From: Candidatus Goldiibacteriota bacterium HGW-Goldbacteria-1 | GTDB taxonomy: Bacteria > Oederibacteriota > PGYV01 | Length of the DNA stretch: 54,077 bases | Assembly (NCBI GenBank): GCA_002839855.1 | Contig: PGYV01000016.1 | Coordinates: forward strand, 1 to 54,077 | Reading direction: 5' to 3' | Shown here: piece by piece, positions 18,806-27,318 of the stretch | Position numbering within the stretch: position 1 is the first letter of the stretch | Layout: every line of letters starts with the position of its first letter | Notes under the pieces: model-generated | The model's input: the letters and a program-made list of their open reading frames with translations, nothing else | Database searches by the model: none | Told to the model about the DNA's origin: nothing | Position numbers and translations under genes: made by a program

Positions 18806-19255
18806 ATGTTTTTAAAAAAAATGTTGCTGGCAGCAGTGTTTTTTATCTGCGTAATTCCGGTTTCACACAGTGCCATTATGGATGATTCAGATTTTTATTA
18901 TTCGGTTACAAGTTCCGCTGAATTTGCTGAAAGCAGCGTAATGCCTGTTTTTGAACCCGTGAAATACGGTCAAAATAAACTTGTAGAGGACTTAAAGGTA
19001 AGCCTTGTACAGGCTGTGCCTTTTGGGTTTCTGCTGTCCACACTGTACATCACCGCCGCAGAGGCAATTAGCCAGAAAACTTTAAGCGTAAAAATGAAAC
19101 CCGTCCAGGAATATATGCCTGTATATTACTCCGTAATAGGGGGGCTGGCGGCGGTTACCACTGTTGTAAATTTTGTATGGTATTTTGACTATCAAGACTC
19201 CGAAAAGGAGGTGGTTGATAATGGAAAAACGCCGCAAACAGATGAAAAAAAATAA
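18806..19255 (+). CDS. Hypothetical membrane protein with signal peptide
   Basis: 149 residues; I do not recognise a family. A signal peptide (about 1-22, ending SHSA) is followed by a polar stretch, two hydrophobic segments (about 72-92 and 108-130) and a charged tail. It starts 10 bp after hisG behind AAAGGA and overlaps the pgi start by 35 bp, so it is probably translated in the same transcript as hisG and pgi. Nothing in the sequence suggests a catalytic role. It is coding rather than spurious, given the RBS, signal peptide and tight packing. Confidence 0.6.
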   Translation: MFLKKMLLAAVFFICVIPVSHSAIMDDSDFYYSVTSSAEFAESSVMPVFEPVKYGQNKLVEDLKVSLVQAVPFGFLLSTLYITAAEAISQKTLSVKMKPVQEYMPVYYSVIGGLAAVTTVVNFVWYFDYQDSEKEVVDNGKTPQTDEKK

Positions 19256-20645
19256 AATAACAGTTAATTTTAATAATATGATGTCAGAAAAACTTGGCAG
19301 TGAAGGTATCAATACCGGGGAAATAAACAAACTTAAGCCGAAAATCAGGCAGGCAGCCAGGAATCTTCAGGAAAAAAGGGATGACGGCAAACTGGGTTTT
19401 GTTTATCTTCCGTACGACATAAAAATAAAAGAAGACATAAAAAAAACCGCAGCGGCAGTAAGGGATAAATTTGAAAACTTTGTGGTTTTAGGAATAGGCG
19501 GTTCTGCACTTGGGACCATTGCCCTGCACAGGGCGTTGACGCATCCGTATTATAATCTGCTGCCGGAAAATAAAAGAAAAGCGCCGCGGCTGTTTGTCCT
19601 GGACAATCCTGATCCTTCGTCTGCGGCCGGAATTTTTGATATTATAGACATTAAGAAAACCTGTATTAATGTCATCAGCAAGTCAGGCGAAACTGCCGAA
19701 ACGGCGGCTTTTATGAAAATCTTCTGGAAAAAACTTCTGATGCAGATGAAAGAAGATAAATTAAAAGAGCATGTAATTATAACCACTGACAGAATAAACG
19801 GCGCCTTACGGCCTATTGCGGCCAAATACGGCCTTATGTCTTTTGCGGTGCCGGACAATGTGGGGGGCAGGTTTTCGGTTTTATCCGCATCAGCGCTGCT
19901 TCCGCTTGCGGTGTGCGGCGTTAATATTGATGAACTTTTAAAAGGCGCGGCGTATATGGACACAATGGTATCAGACGGTACAGTCTGGAAAAACCCGGCT
20001 TATATGGCGGCGGTCCTGCATTATATATCCGCGGTTAAGCATAAAAGAAATATAAGCGTAATGATGCCTTATTCTGACGCTTTAAAAGATGTAGCGGCCT
20101 GGCACGCGCAGCTTTGGGCGGAATCTTTGGGTAAAAAATTTTCCCGTGACGGCAGAATAATAAATTCCGGAATAACGCCTGTAAAAGCACTTGGCGCCTC
20201 TGACCAGCATTCACAGGTTCAGCTATATATGGAAGGGCCGTATGACAAGGTTATTACTTTTATTAAGGCGGATAAATTTAAGGAAGATATTGAAATTCCT
20301 TCCAATTTTAATGATTCAGAGGCAATGTCCTATTTAAGCGGAAAAAAATTAAGTTTCCTGTTAAACGCGGAACAATCAGCCACAGAAATTGCGCTTACGA
20401 ACAGCCAGCGCGCCAGTATGACAATTACGCTTCCGGAAATTTCAGAATTTACGATGGGTCAGCTTATTTATCTGCTGGAAGTTGAAACGGCTTTTTTAGG
20501 AGAACTGTATAACATAAACGCGTATGACCAGCCGGGTGTGGAAGCGGGAAAAGCAGCCGCATTCGCGCTTATGGGCAGAAAAAGCCATAAAGATATTTTA
20601 AAACAGCTGATGGTAAAAAAGGATAAAAAGGCGTATATTATTTAA
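19221..20645 (+). CDS. pgi: Glucose-6-phosphate isomerase
   Basis: 474 residues from the ATG at 19221. It interconverts glucose 6-phosphate and fructose 6-phosphate. SIS-domain motifs are clear: VVLGIGGSALGT (about residue 88), NVISKSGETAET (about 150), NVGGRFSVLS (about 215) and SDQHSQVQLYMEG (about 330). The size matches the shorter bacterial enzymes (about 450 residues) rather than the 550-residue E. coli type. The start is set by AAGGAGG at 19205-19211. An upstream in-frame ATG at 19173 has no RBS and lies deep in the previous gene, so it was not used. The preceding gene overlaps by 35 bp, which suggests translational coupling. Confidence 0.93.
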   Translation: MEKRRKQMKKNKITVNFNNMMSEKLGSEGINTGEINKLKPKIRQAARNLQEKRDDGKLGFVYLPYDIKIKEDIKKTAAAVRDKFENFVVLGIGGSALGTIALHRALTHPYYNLLPENKRKAPRLFVLDNPDPSSAAGIFDIIDIKKTCINVISKSGETAETAAFMKIFWKKLLMQMKEDKLKEHVIITTDRINGALRPIAAKYGLMSFAVPDNVGGRFSVLSASALLPLAVCGVNIDELLKGAAYMDTMVSDGTVWKNPAYMAAVLHYISAVKHKRNISVMMPYSDALKDVAAWHAQLWAESLGKKFSRDGRIINSGITPVKALGASDQHSQVQLYMEGPYDKVITFIKADKFKEDIEIPSNFNDSEAMSYLSGKKLSFLLNAEQSATEIALTNSQRASMTITLPEISEFTMGQLIYLLEVETAFLGELYNINAYDQPGVEAGKAAAFALMGRKSHKDILKQLMVKKDKKAYII

Positions 20646-20687
20646 AGGTACTTATATAAAAAATCATCCGTTGAAAGGATAAAAAAC

Positions 20688-21968
20688 ATGGCAGAGGTAA
20701 AACCGTTTTCATCAGTGCACTATAACAGCGAAAAAGTGGAGATGGCAAAAGTTATTATGCCGCCATATGACATTATAAGGGATACTTCCGTTTATTATTC
20801 AATGTCGCCGTATAACGTGGTGCGTATTGATAAGGGCAATGAAGAATCCGGCGATAATGATTCCGAAAACAAGTATACAAGGGCCGCGGCAAATCTTAAA
20901 AAATGGATATCAGAAGGCGTTCTTCTGCGCGATGAAGAGGAGTGTTATTACCTCTACACGCAGGAATATTTGACGCCTGACGGGACAAAGCACGAAATGG
21001 CTGCATTTTTTGGGCAGGTAAAACTGGAAGAATTTGAAAAAAAAGTGGTGCTTCCGCACGAAAAAACCCACAGCGGCCCCAAGGTGGACAGGCTGCTGCT
21101 GATGAGGCAGACCAAAGCCAATACAAGCCCTATCTTGTCGCTGTATTTTGACGCTGAAAAAAAAGTGGACGCGATAATAAGAAAACACATAGCGGATGAT
21201 AAGCCTTATTATGACGTAAAAGCAGGTGACGGAATAAGGTACAGGATATACAGGGTGACTGATAAACAGGAAAAAGAAAAAATATCATCTTTCTTTGCGG
21301 GAAAAAAACTGTTTATCGCGGACGGCCACCACAGGTATGAAACCGGCATTAATTTTAGAAACGAGATGAGGGAAAAAGGCGCAAAGCCCGGCGCCGCGTA
21401 TGACTACATTATGATGTGCCTGATAAGCATGGAACATTCGGGAATAAGCATACTTCCGACGCACAGGCTTAAAGCCAAGTTTAACCCTGATATTCTTGGC
21501 GCCGCGGAGCTTGAAAAGTTTTTTGAGGTAAAGAAATGCGCTGATGAAAAAGAACTGCGTGAGATTATGGTAAATTCCGCGGGTAAAAAGATAATAGGCA
21601 TTTTTGGGAAAGGCATGTGCCACGCGCTTACCCTTAAAAAGAAAGAATACGCTAAGATAGTAAATTTAAGCGAGCACATAATGGACTATTACCTGCTTGA
21701 CGCGTCTGTGCTTCATAAACTGCTTTTTGAACGCATTCTTAAAATGGATGAAGCCGCCATAAACGAAGGCATTGACTACACGCCGGACATTGACGAAGCG
21801 ATAAAAATGGTATCTTCAGGAGGGTCAGAAATAACATTTCTTCTTGGGCCGGCAACTGTGGAAGAAGTAAGGATAATTTCCGAAAACGGCGAGGTTATGC
21901 CTCAAAAAAGCACTTATTTTCTGCCCAAACTTGCCACCGGTTTTTTAATCAACAGCATGGAGGAATAA
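20688..21968 (+). CDS. DUF1015 family protein
   Basis: 426 residues, the typical length of the family. The N-terminus (VKPFSSVHYN ... IMPPYDII ... SPYNVVRID) and the central FIADGHHRYETGINFR (about residue 208) are DUF1015 hallmarks. The family is widespread in bacteria and archaea but has no established biochemical role; some members are annotated as HTH or phosphatase-like without proof. It sits between pgi and rarA in a tight run (42 bp after pgi, 7 bp before rarA), and an AAAGGAT RBS is present. The HGHHRY-like segment is reminiscent of a metal or phosphate site, but this is only an impression. Confidence 0.9.
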   Translation: MAEVKPFSSVHYNSEKVEMAKVIMPPYDIIRDTSVYYSMSPYNVVRIDKGNEESGDNDSENKYTRAAANLKKWISEGVLLRDEEECYYLYTQEYLTPDGTKHEMAAFFGQVKLEEFEKKVVLPHEKTHSGPKVDRLLLMRQTKANTSPILSLYFDAEKKVDAIIRKHIADDKPYYDVKAGDGIRYRIYRVTDKQEKEKISSFFAGKKLFIADGHHRYETGINFRNEMREKGAKPGAAYDYIMMCLISMEHSGISILPTHRLKAKFNPDILGAAELEKFFEVKKCADEKELREIMVNSAGKKIIGIFGKGMCHALTLKKKEYAKIVNLSEHIMDYYLLDASVLHKLLFERILKMDEAAINEGIDYTPDIDEAIKMVSSGGSEITFLLGPATVEEVRIISENGEVMPQKSTYFLPKLATGFLINSMEE

Positions 21969-21975
21969 AAAACTG

Positions 21976-23289
21976 ATGCAGGACGATCTGTTCTCTGCGG
22001 GTACGCCGGAAAAAGATAAATACAGGCCGCTGGCTTACAGGATGCGGCCCGCAAACCTTGATGAATTTTCAGGGCAGGAACAGGCTGTAGGAAAAAAAGG
22101 GTATCTTAGGGGATTTCTTGAAAAAGGAAGTATTCCTTCAATTATATTCTGGGGGCCGCCGGGCACCGGCAAGACCACTCTGGCGATGATTATTGCCAAA
22201 CACATAAACGCGGAATTCATTCCTTTATCCGCGGTTAACAGCGGCACAAAAGAAGTGAAAGAAGTCCTTGAAAAAGCCCGCCTTAACCATGCAAGAGGCA
22301 AAAAAACCATTATGTTTATTGATGAAATACACCGTTTTAATAAGTCCCAGCAGGATGGTTTTTTGCCGCACGTTGAAAACGGCACAATTATCCTGATAGG
22401 CGCCACCACCGAAAACCCGTCTTTTGAGGTAAATTCCGCTTTGTTGTCAAGGGCAAGGGTGATAACGCTAAAACCCCTTGAAGAAGAGGATATCAGGCAG
22501 ATAGTTTTAAGGGCGGTCAATGACAAAGAACGCGGCCTGGGAAAAAGAAAGATTGGAATACACGATGATGCGTTTAAGGTGTTTGACCTGTTGTCAAACG
22601 GCGATGCAAGGACGGCTTTGAATATCCTTGAAATGATAGACAATATGAAGACACAAGAAAGTTATGAGATAACCGTTGATGACATAAAAGAGGTTACGGA
22701 AAAAAACACCCACTTCTATGACAAGGGCGGGGAAGAGCACTACAATATAATATCAGCGCTTCATAAAAGTATGAGGGATTCAGACCCGGATGCTGCCGCG
22801 TACTGGGCTGCAAGGATGATGGAATCGGGAGATGCTCCTTTATACGTCTCGCGCCGAATAATAAGGTTTGCCAGCGAAGACATAGGCAATGCGGATACAA
22901 ATGCTCTTGTTGTGGCGCTTGCCGCAAAGGAAAGTTATGATTTTCTTGGAAGCCCGGAAGGCGAACTTGCAATAATACAGTCGGCTGTATACATGGCAAC
23001 CGCGCCAAAAAGCAACGCGGTTTATATGGCGCATAACCTTGTCAAAGAAGACCTTAAAAATTTCAGGGATGACCCTGTGCCTATGCATATAAGAAACGCG
23101 CCCACAAAACTTATGAAAGAGCTTGGTTACGGCAAAGGGTATAAATACGCGCACGATTACGAAGGCCATTATGTAAAGCAGGACCACCTGCCGGACAGGT
23201 TAAAGGGCAAAAAATATTATGAACCCACCGACAACGGAGCGGAAGCGCAAATTAAGGAAAGGATGAAAAAATGGCAAAGCGGCTCCTGA
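21976..23289 (+). CDS. rarA: Replication-associated recombination protein A (MgsA/RarA AAA+ ATPase)
   Basis: 437 residues. It is an AAA+ clamp-loader-like ATPase acting at stalled replication forks. It shows YRPLAYRMRPANLDEFSGQ at the N-terminus, Walker A GPPGTGKTT (about residue 59), Walker B IMFIDEIHRF (about 112), sensor 1 GATTENPSFEVN (about 140) and the conserved C-terminal tetramerisation region ending in YEGHYVKQDHLPDRLKG. Length and motif order fit the family. It starts 7 bp after the DUF1015 gene, and its end overlaps the next gene by 19 bp. Confidence 0.95.
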   Translation: MQDDLFSAGTPEKDKYRPLAYRMRPANLDEFSGQEQAVGKKGYLRGFLEKGSIPSIIFWGPPGTGKTTLAMIIAKHINAEFIPLSAVNSGTKEVKEVLEKARLNHARGKKTIMFIDEIHRFNKSQQDGFLPHVENGTIILIGATTENPSFEVNSALLSRARVITLKPLEEEDIRQIVLRAVNDKERGLGKRKIGIHDDAFKVFDLLSNGDARTALNILEMIDNMKTQESYEITVDDIKEVTEKNTHFYDKGGEEHYNIISALHKSMRDSDPDAAAYWAARMMESGDAPLYVSRRIIRFASEDIGNADTNALVVALAAKESYDFLGSPEGELAIIQSAVYMATAPKSNAVYMAHNLVKEDLKNFRDDPVPMHIRNAPTKLMKELGYGKGYKYAHDYEGHYVKQDHLPDRLKGKKYYEPTDNGAEAQIKERMKKWQSGS

Positions 23290-24344
23290 TGCTTTCGTTT
23301 TTTCTGGCCGCGGGATTAAATCTGTCCCTGGCTGAAGAACCGAAAAAATCAGAAAATGAAATTATGCAGGTAAGGGTTAAAGAGATACATTTTTTTGTAA
23401 CGCCCACCTTTAAATTTGTCCTTCCGGATACAAGCATAAAAATGGGAATAGTGCAGGATTTTGATAAATCAAAACTTGAAGGCTCCACGGAATACAATTA
23501 TGTTTACAGTAAAATGAATTATCTGGTCAAATACAGTTTAAATTTTAATTTTCCTGTGTCCGTAAGCCTTTATGATAACATCTGGTTTGAACGCATTTTT
23601 GAAAAAAGGAAATACCTTCAGCGCAACAGGGGGGTAAGGGTAGGGCTTGAAACTCCGGAATTTCTTCAGTTTTTCAGGGTAAAGGAGTCAATAAAAAGGG
23701 AAACCTATTATTTTGCCGCGCTTGATGAAAGTGTAAGTACTGACGGCGGAACGATTAATATCTGGGACAGCGTTTTGGAAGTTAATATTAAGGATCAGCT
23801 GCAAGGCAATGACTTTTTAGCTTCCGCGCATTTTGAAAAGGGCCTTCCGGGAAATGAATCAAGATACAACTATTTGTACCTTAACATTGATGCGGCAAAA
23901 AGTTTTACGATAAACGGAAGTGACAGGTTTTCCATTTCGGCTGACGCGGGTTATGTGCTGGAACGCTATGACCTTCCTGCGTGGAAACGGTACTCACTTG
24001 GCGGCTATGATTCCCTGTGGGGCTACAGGGTGGATGAGTTCTATGGGGATTACAGGTTCAAATGCAGGTTCAGGTATGACCATAAGATTTTTGATAATAT
24101 AGGGTTTAAAGTGATGCTGATGGAGCTTACATCTGTAAATGGGTTTATTTTAATTGATATGGGCAACACCGGTGATATATGGCAGATGCAGAAACTTGAC
24201 CGGTACAAGACAGGCGCGGGCGGGGGATTGGAAATAAACCTTGTCTATAATAAAATGAATAAATTCAAATTATCTGTGGCTTTGGCGCAGGCAATCAACG
24301 GAAACAGCGTGCCCACGTTCTATTTTGTATATGACATATTGTAG
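23271..24344 (+). CDS. BamA/Omp85-like outer-membrane barrel without POTRA domains
   Basis: 357 residues with a signal peptide (about 1-21). The rest is alternating beta-strand sequence. Near residue 240 it has YSLGGYDSLWGYR, which resembles the LGG-x-S-x-RGY/F loop-6 motif of Omp85/BamA barrels. The following strands end in an aromatic residue pattern (TFYFVYDIL), a typical outer-membrane C-terminus. There is no room for POTRA repeats, so it would be a stand-alone barrel of perhaps 12-16 strands. It overlaps rarA by 19 bp and is read from an internal RBS-like GGAAAGGATG. The substrate and role are unknown. Omp85 assignment rests on one motif and general strand pattern. Confidence 0.65.
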   Translation: MAKRLLMLSFFLAAGLNLSLAEEPKKSENEIMQVRVKEIHFFVTPTFKFVLPDTSIKMGIVQDFDKSKLEGSTEYNYVYSKMNYLVKYSLNFNFPVSVSLYDNIWFERIFEKRKYLQRNRGVRVGLETPEFLQFFRVKESIKRETYYFAALDESVSTDGGTINIWDSVLEVNIKDQLQGNDFLASAHFEKGLPGNESRYNYLYLNIDAAKSFTINGSDRFSISADAGYVLERYDLPAWKRYSLGGYDSLWGYRVDEFYGDYRFKCRFRYDHKIFDNIGFKVMLMELTSVNGFILIDMGNTGDIWQMQKLDRYKTGAGGGLEINLVYNKMNKFKLSVALAQAINGNSVPTFYFVYDIL

Positions 24345-24418
24345 AAAGTGCAGTGTTTATGTCGTGTCAGATTCAGGTACTTTTTCTGAGAGGTGTTTAG
24401 GTTGTTTTGTTTGAATTT

Positions 24419-24493
24419 GTAGGGACGGCGCTCCTGCGCTGTTCGGTAGTTTATTTGTCTTGGCAGTGGTAGACGCGGGTCTTCAGCCCGCGG
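24419..24493. repeat. Two GTAG-headed palindromes (REP-like), locus A
   Basis: GTAG (24419-24422) heads a 9-bp stem GGACGGCGC / GCGCTGTTC with a TCCT loop (24423-24444; all nine pairs form if G-U is allowed). A second GTAG (24469-24472) heads CGCGGG / CCCGCG (24474-24492). Both lie in the 241-bp gap after the BamA-like gene. Confidence 0.75.
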
Positions 24494-24526
24494 AGGTTTT
24501 ATTTTTATTGTATTATTCCAAAAATG

Positions 24527-24555
24527 TTTATTACCGGTATTTAAACAGATATAAT
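24527..24555 (+). promoter_or_regulatory. Weak candidate promoter for the propeller lipoprotein
   Basis: A good -10 TATAAT (24550-24555) is preceded at 17 bp by TTTATT, a poor -35. It sits 30 bp upstream of the ATG at 24586, behind a strong CGGAGGGGAGG ribosome-binding region. Confidence 0.35.
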
Positions 24556-24585
24556 AATCAGAACAACTTTCGGAGGGGAGGGAAT

Positions 24586-25794
24586 ATGAAAAACAACATG
24601 AAACTAATAATTATCTGTATATTTTTGTTTACTTTTATATTCAGCTGCAAAAAACTAAAGAATCCGACAGTGCCGGAAATAGATGTTAACAATATTTATA
24701 CAAATACCTGTACCGCAACTGCCACGAACGGGGGTGTTAATACTGCCTCGCAAACTCCCACTATAACGATAACATTATCTGAAACCGATACAGCAACAAA
24801 AACACCAGTAACTCAGCAAACATTTACGAACACACCGGAGCTGACTCCAACATCGACGTTTACTATAACGCCTACGCAAACAATGACAATACAGGCCATG
24901 ACGTTTATTGCCACACAGACTGCAAGCAGTACGGTGTCACTGACCGCAACCGCAACAGTAACTGCAACAGTTACTATGACAGCAACAATACAGCTGATTG
25001 GGAAGATGGTATTTGTAAGCCAAAGAGACGGGAATGAAGAAATATATACCATGAACTCAGATGGCAGCAATCAGACAAGGCTTACCAATAACACGGCAAA
25101 GGACATGTTTCCTGAATTATCATACGACGGCAGTAGAATACTTTACACAAGCAATCTGGATGGTGATTATGAGATATATTCAATGAATTATGACGGAAGT
25201 GATGTTCAGAAACTGACAGACAATACTTTTGTTGATGGGTATGCATCATTTTCACCGGACGGTACCAGAATAGTGTTTTTAAGTAATAGAGAGGGTGATG
25301 ACGATTTGTACATTATGAACGCTGATGGAAGTTCTCAGACAAGAATTACTGAAATACATACCTATGTTATTCATCCTGATTGGTCTCCTGACGGTAGTAA
25401 AATAGTTTTTGAATCAATGATTCTTTCATATACAACGTATTCACAGATTTATGTAATTAATGTTGATGGTACGGGCCTTACTAAACTTTCCAATGTAGAA
25501 TATGCTGAAGGACATCCTTCCTGGTCTCCTGATGGCAGCAAAATAGCCTATTTCAGCAACTTCGGCGGAAGTCTTGAAATATGGATTATGAACTCTGACG
25601 GAAGTGGACATATTAAGCTTACATCAAATGGCGGAAAAAACATATATCCTGTATGGTCTCCTGATGGCTCGAAGATCGCTTTTTATAGTGACAAGGACGG
25701 AAATCAGGGTATTTATTTAATGAACACAGATGGAAGCGGGCAGATAAGAATAACGAGTGGTTTAGTTTCGGACATAAGTGTTTCATGGAGATAA
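24586..25794 (+). CDS. Lipoprotein with Thr-rich linker and six-bladed TolB-like propeller
   Basis: 402 residues. The ATG at 24586 is chosen over upstream in-frame codons because a GGAGGGGAGG RBS precedes it and a lipoprotein signal follows (lipobox FIFSC, Cys21). Residues ~40-135 are a Thr/Ala/Val-rich linker. Residues ~140-402 hold six PD40/TolB-type repeats with the pattern KIxFxSxxDGxxEIYxMNxDGSxxxxLT and WSPDGSK. The predicted location is anchored to a membrane, with the propeller in the periplasm or outside the cell. TolB-like propellers bind proteins or small ligands; no Tol/Pal genes are adjacent, so this is not TolB itself. It is followed by a terminator-like hairpin at 25911. Confidence 0.85.
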   Translation: MKNNMKLIIICIFLFTFIFSCKKLKNPTVPEIDVNNIYTNTCTATATNGGVNTASQTPTITITLSETDTATKTPVTQQTFTNTPELTPTSTFTITPTQTMTIQAMTFIATQTASSTVSLTATATVTATVTMTATIQLIGKMVFVSQRDGNEEIYTMNSDGSNQTRLTNNTAKDMFPELSYDGSRILYTSNLDGDYEIYSMNYDGSDVQKLTDNTFVDGYASFSPDGTRIVFLSNREGDDDLYIMNADGSSQTRITEIHTYVIHPDWSPDGSKIVFESMILSYTTYSQIYVINVDGTGLTKLSNVEYAEGHPSWSPDGSKIAYFSNFGGSLEIWIMNSDGSGHIKLTSNGGKNIYPVWSPDGSKIAFYSDKDGNQGIYLMNTDGSGQIRITSGLVSDISVSWR

Positions 25795-25910
25795 GAATGT
25801 TAAAGCGTGACAGCAGAATTCTATCGGATTGTTGAAAGTCAGCAAGGTTGGTGTTTTATCATTTATGTAGTGGTTGGAATGAGCCTGCGAGCGGAAGCAT
25901 ACGGGATAGT

Positions 25911-25934
25911 CGCGCCTTTTAAGGCGCGATTTTT
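25911..25934 (+). terminator. Perfect hairpin CGCGCCTT/AAGGCGCG plus T-run
   Basis: An 8-bp perfect stem with a TT loop (25911-25928) is followed by ATTTTT. It is probably the intrinsic terminator of the propeller lipoprotein, about 115 bp downstream of its stop. It belongs to the dispersed palindrome family (head ATAG here). Confidence 0.6.
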
Positions 25935-25956
25935 AGATTTGTTTTATATGCTATCC

Positions 25957-25988
25957 AAAAAAACGGGCTGTGTATGGCCCGTTTTTTT
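25957..25988. terminator. Dispersed bidirectional terminator, copy 1
   Basis: An A-run, ACGGGC, an 8-nt loop TGTGTATG, GCCCGT and a T-run. It is nearly identical to copies at 39830 and 41322. An open frame running through it is an artefact of the low-complexity context. Confidence 0.75.
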
Positions 25989-26026
25989 ATTTGTTTTAAT
26001 GTTTTTTATTATTTGCCTCTGACCTT

Positions 26027-26082
26027 CCGTCCCTCAGTGCATCTGTCCCTCCCTCCCTCGGCTTTCATCTATGGGATATGGG
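26027..26082. repeat. Octamer repeats and TATGGGATATGGG module, locus B
   Basis: Four 8-bp units (CCGTCCCT, CAGTGCAT, CTGTCCCT, CCCTCCCT; 26027-26058), then TATGGGATATGGG at 26070-26082. The same modules recur in the same order at 37292-37347. Together with the hairpins above they fill the 394-bp gap between 25794 and 26189. Confidence 0.7.
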
Positions 26083-26118
26083 ATAAAAGTTTATGGGTTA
26101 AAGAGCTGTTAAGGTACT

Positions 26119-26146
26119 TGATTTTATCGCCTGTTTGCTATATTAT
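26119..26146 (+). promoter_or_regulatory. Candidate promoter for the small protein at 26189
   Basis: TTGATT (26119-26124), a 16-bp spacer and TATTAT (26141-26146). A start site near 26153 would exclude the upstream in-frame starts and support translation from 26189. Confidence 0.4.
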
Positions 26147-26188
26147 ATGAAGGATTTTAAATCGCTTACATATTATGGAGACGTATAT

Positions 26189-26530
26189 ATGAGTTTATTG
26201 CTTGCAGGATATCAGTTTAAAGGCCCGGAGCCGCTTGTGGATTTTAAAGAGACTGACATAGATAACGGCATATTTGGTATTTTTTTCCTTAAAAATCCCG
26301 AAAAACAGAAAGCTAATTATGGAGTCTTATACCTTTCAAATGTGGAAGAAATAAAAGCCGCAAAGGGATTTCCTGAAAATCATAAAAAATACGCTGAATG
26401 GGCACAGGAAGCTAAAAGTCCGGCCAACCTTTATATTGGATTCTGTCCCACACCCGGGCTTGTCCCGCAGAAAAGGGATTTGATAATTAAGCACCTTATT
26501 TACAGATATAACCCAGCCTGCAATAAATAA
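26189..26530 (+). CDS. Small hypothetical protein, possibly a diverged GIY-YIG-like nuclease fold
   Basis: 113 residues from the ATG at 26189, which has GGAG about 10 bp upstream. In-frame starts at 26135 (TTG) and 26147 (ATG) have no RBS and overlap the predicted promoter. The order AGYQFKGP ... GIFGIFFL ... LYIGFCPTPG ... LIIKHLIYRYNPACN resembles short proteins of the type GY-F-GP ... GVYAI ... IE-x-LI-x-YxPxCN. These look like degenerate GIY-YIG domains, in which the GIY pair and the C-terminal E/N close the active site. Here the first motif is GIF and the second is absent or diverged, so catalysis is doubtful. Family assignment is tentative. Confidence 0.5.
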   Translation: MSLLLAGYQFKGPEPLVDFKETDIDNGIFGIFFLKNPEKQKANYGVLYLSNVEEIKAAKGFPENHKKYAEWAQEAKSPANLYIGFCPTPGLVPQKRDLIIKHLIYRYNPACNK

Positions 26531-26652
26531 AGTCAACCAAATCGGGTTTGAATACGTCTAAATGTAAGTCAGTTTATGTTGATAAAACGTTATTGGTGTG
26601 ATAAATTAGTATAATTAAAGCCTATACAGGCTAAATTTGAAGGGAGAATAAG

Positions 26653-27318
26653 ATGAAAAAAACAATTTTTTTAGTATTAATTGTGTTCGCGGCAGCATTG
26701 TTTGTTGGTTGTAATCAGGGTAAAGTGGTGGCAAAGGTGGACGGAAAGGTAATAACTGAAAGCGATCTTAAAGCGGAAATTGACAACCTTCCGGCTAATT
26801 TAAAACCGTTTGCGTCCGACCCGGGGATAAGAAAAAACATTCTGGATAATATGATACTTGATAAGGTTATAATGGGCTATGCTGAAAAAGAAGGAATTAC
26901 AAAGAAAAAAGAAGTGCTTGAAGCGGCAAAGGAAACAGAAAAGTCAATAAGGGCAGAGATAGAATCACAGCTGGCTATGCTGAAAAAACAGCAGGAACGT
27001 ATTTCGGAAATGTCACAGAAAGAAGCGGTTATGAAAGAAGTTTTTGAAAAAGGCGTAAATTTTGCTGAAATTCCGGTAACAGAAGCGGAGATTAAAGACG
27101 CGTATGACCGTTATTCAGCAAGAAGAAAATCACAGGATCCTAACGCAAAAGTGGAACTGCTTGCTCAGATAAAGGATAATTTAAAGCTTGGCGTTGCAAG
27201 GCAGAAATGGGTGGAACAGTTAAAAGCGGCGGCAAAGATAGAAATAGAAGAAAAGGCGTTTGAACTGCCGGCGGCCCCTCTTAATTCGGGCATAAAGCTT
27301 GAAGCTCCAAAGAAATAA
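26653..27318 (+). CDS. SurA-N-like periplasmic chaperone lipoprotein
   Basis: 221 residues. A lipoprotein signal (lipobox FVGC, Cys20) is followed by VVAKVDGKVITESDLKAEI, the typical N-terminal motif of SurA/PrsA-type proteins, and then long charged helices. There is no parvulin domain. It probably acts as a membrane-tethered chaperone for secreted or outer-membrane proteins (inference). GAAGGGAG RBS. It is the first of three related genes that overlap one another (20 bp and 14 bp), forming a tight operon. A TATAAT at 26610-26615 lacks a convincing -35. Confidence 0.8.
   Translation: MKKTIFLVLIVFAAALFVGCNQGKVVAKVDGKVITESDLKAEIDNLPANLKPFASDPGIRKNILDNMILDKVIMGYAEKEGITKKKEVLEAAKETEKSIRAEIESQLAMLKKQQERISEMSQKEAVMKEVFEKGVNFAEIPVTEAEIKDAYDRYSARRKSQDPNAKVELLAQIKDNLKLGVARQKWVEQLKAAAKIEIEEKAFELPAAPLNSGIKLEAPKK

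Noticed and set aside
19173-19220. Upstream ATG extension of pgi
   Set aside because: It lies within the preceding coding sequence and lacks a ribosome-binding site, while 19221 has AAGGAGG at good spacing.
25807-26022. Small plus-strand open frames at 25807-26022, 37206-37418 and 39801-40031 sharing phrases such as KKTGCVWPVF and LTAYSLNRC
   Set aside because: The shared phrases are translations of the dispersed terminator and the 29-bp module. There is no RBS and the similarity is at DNA level.
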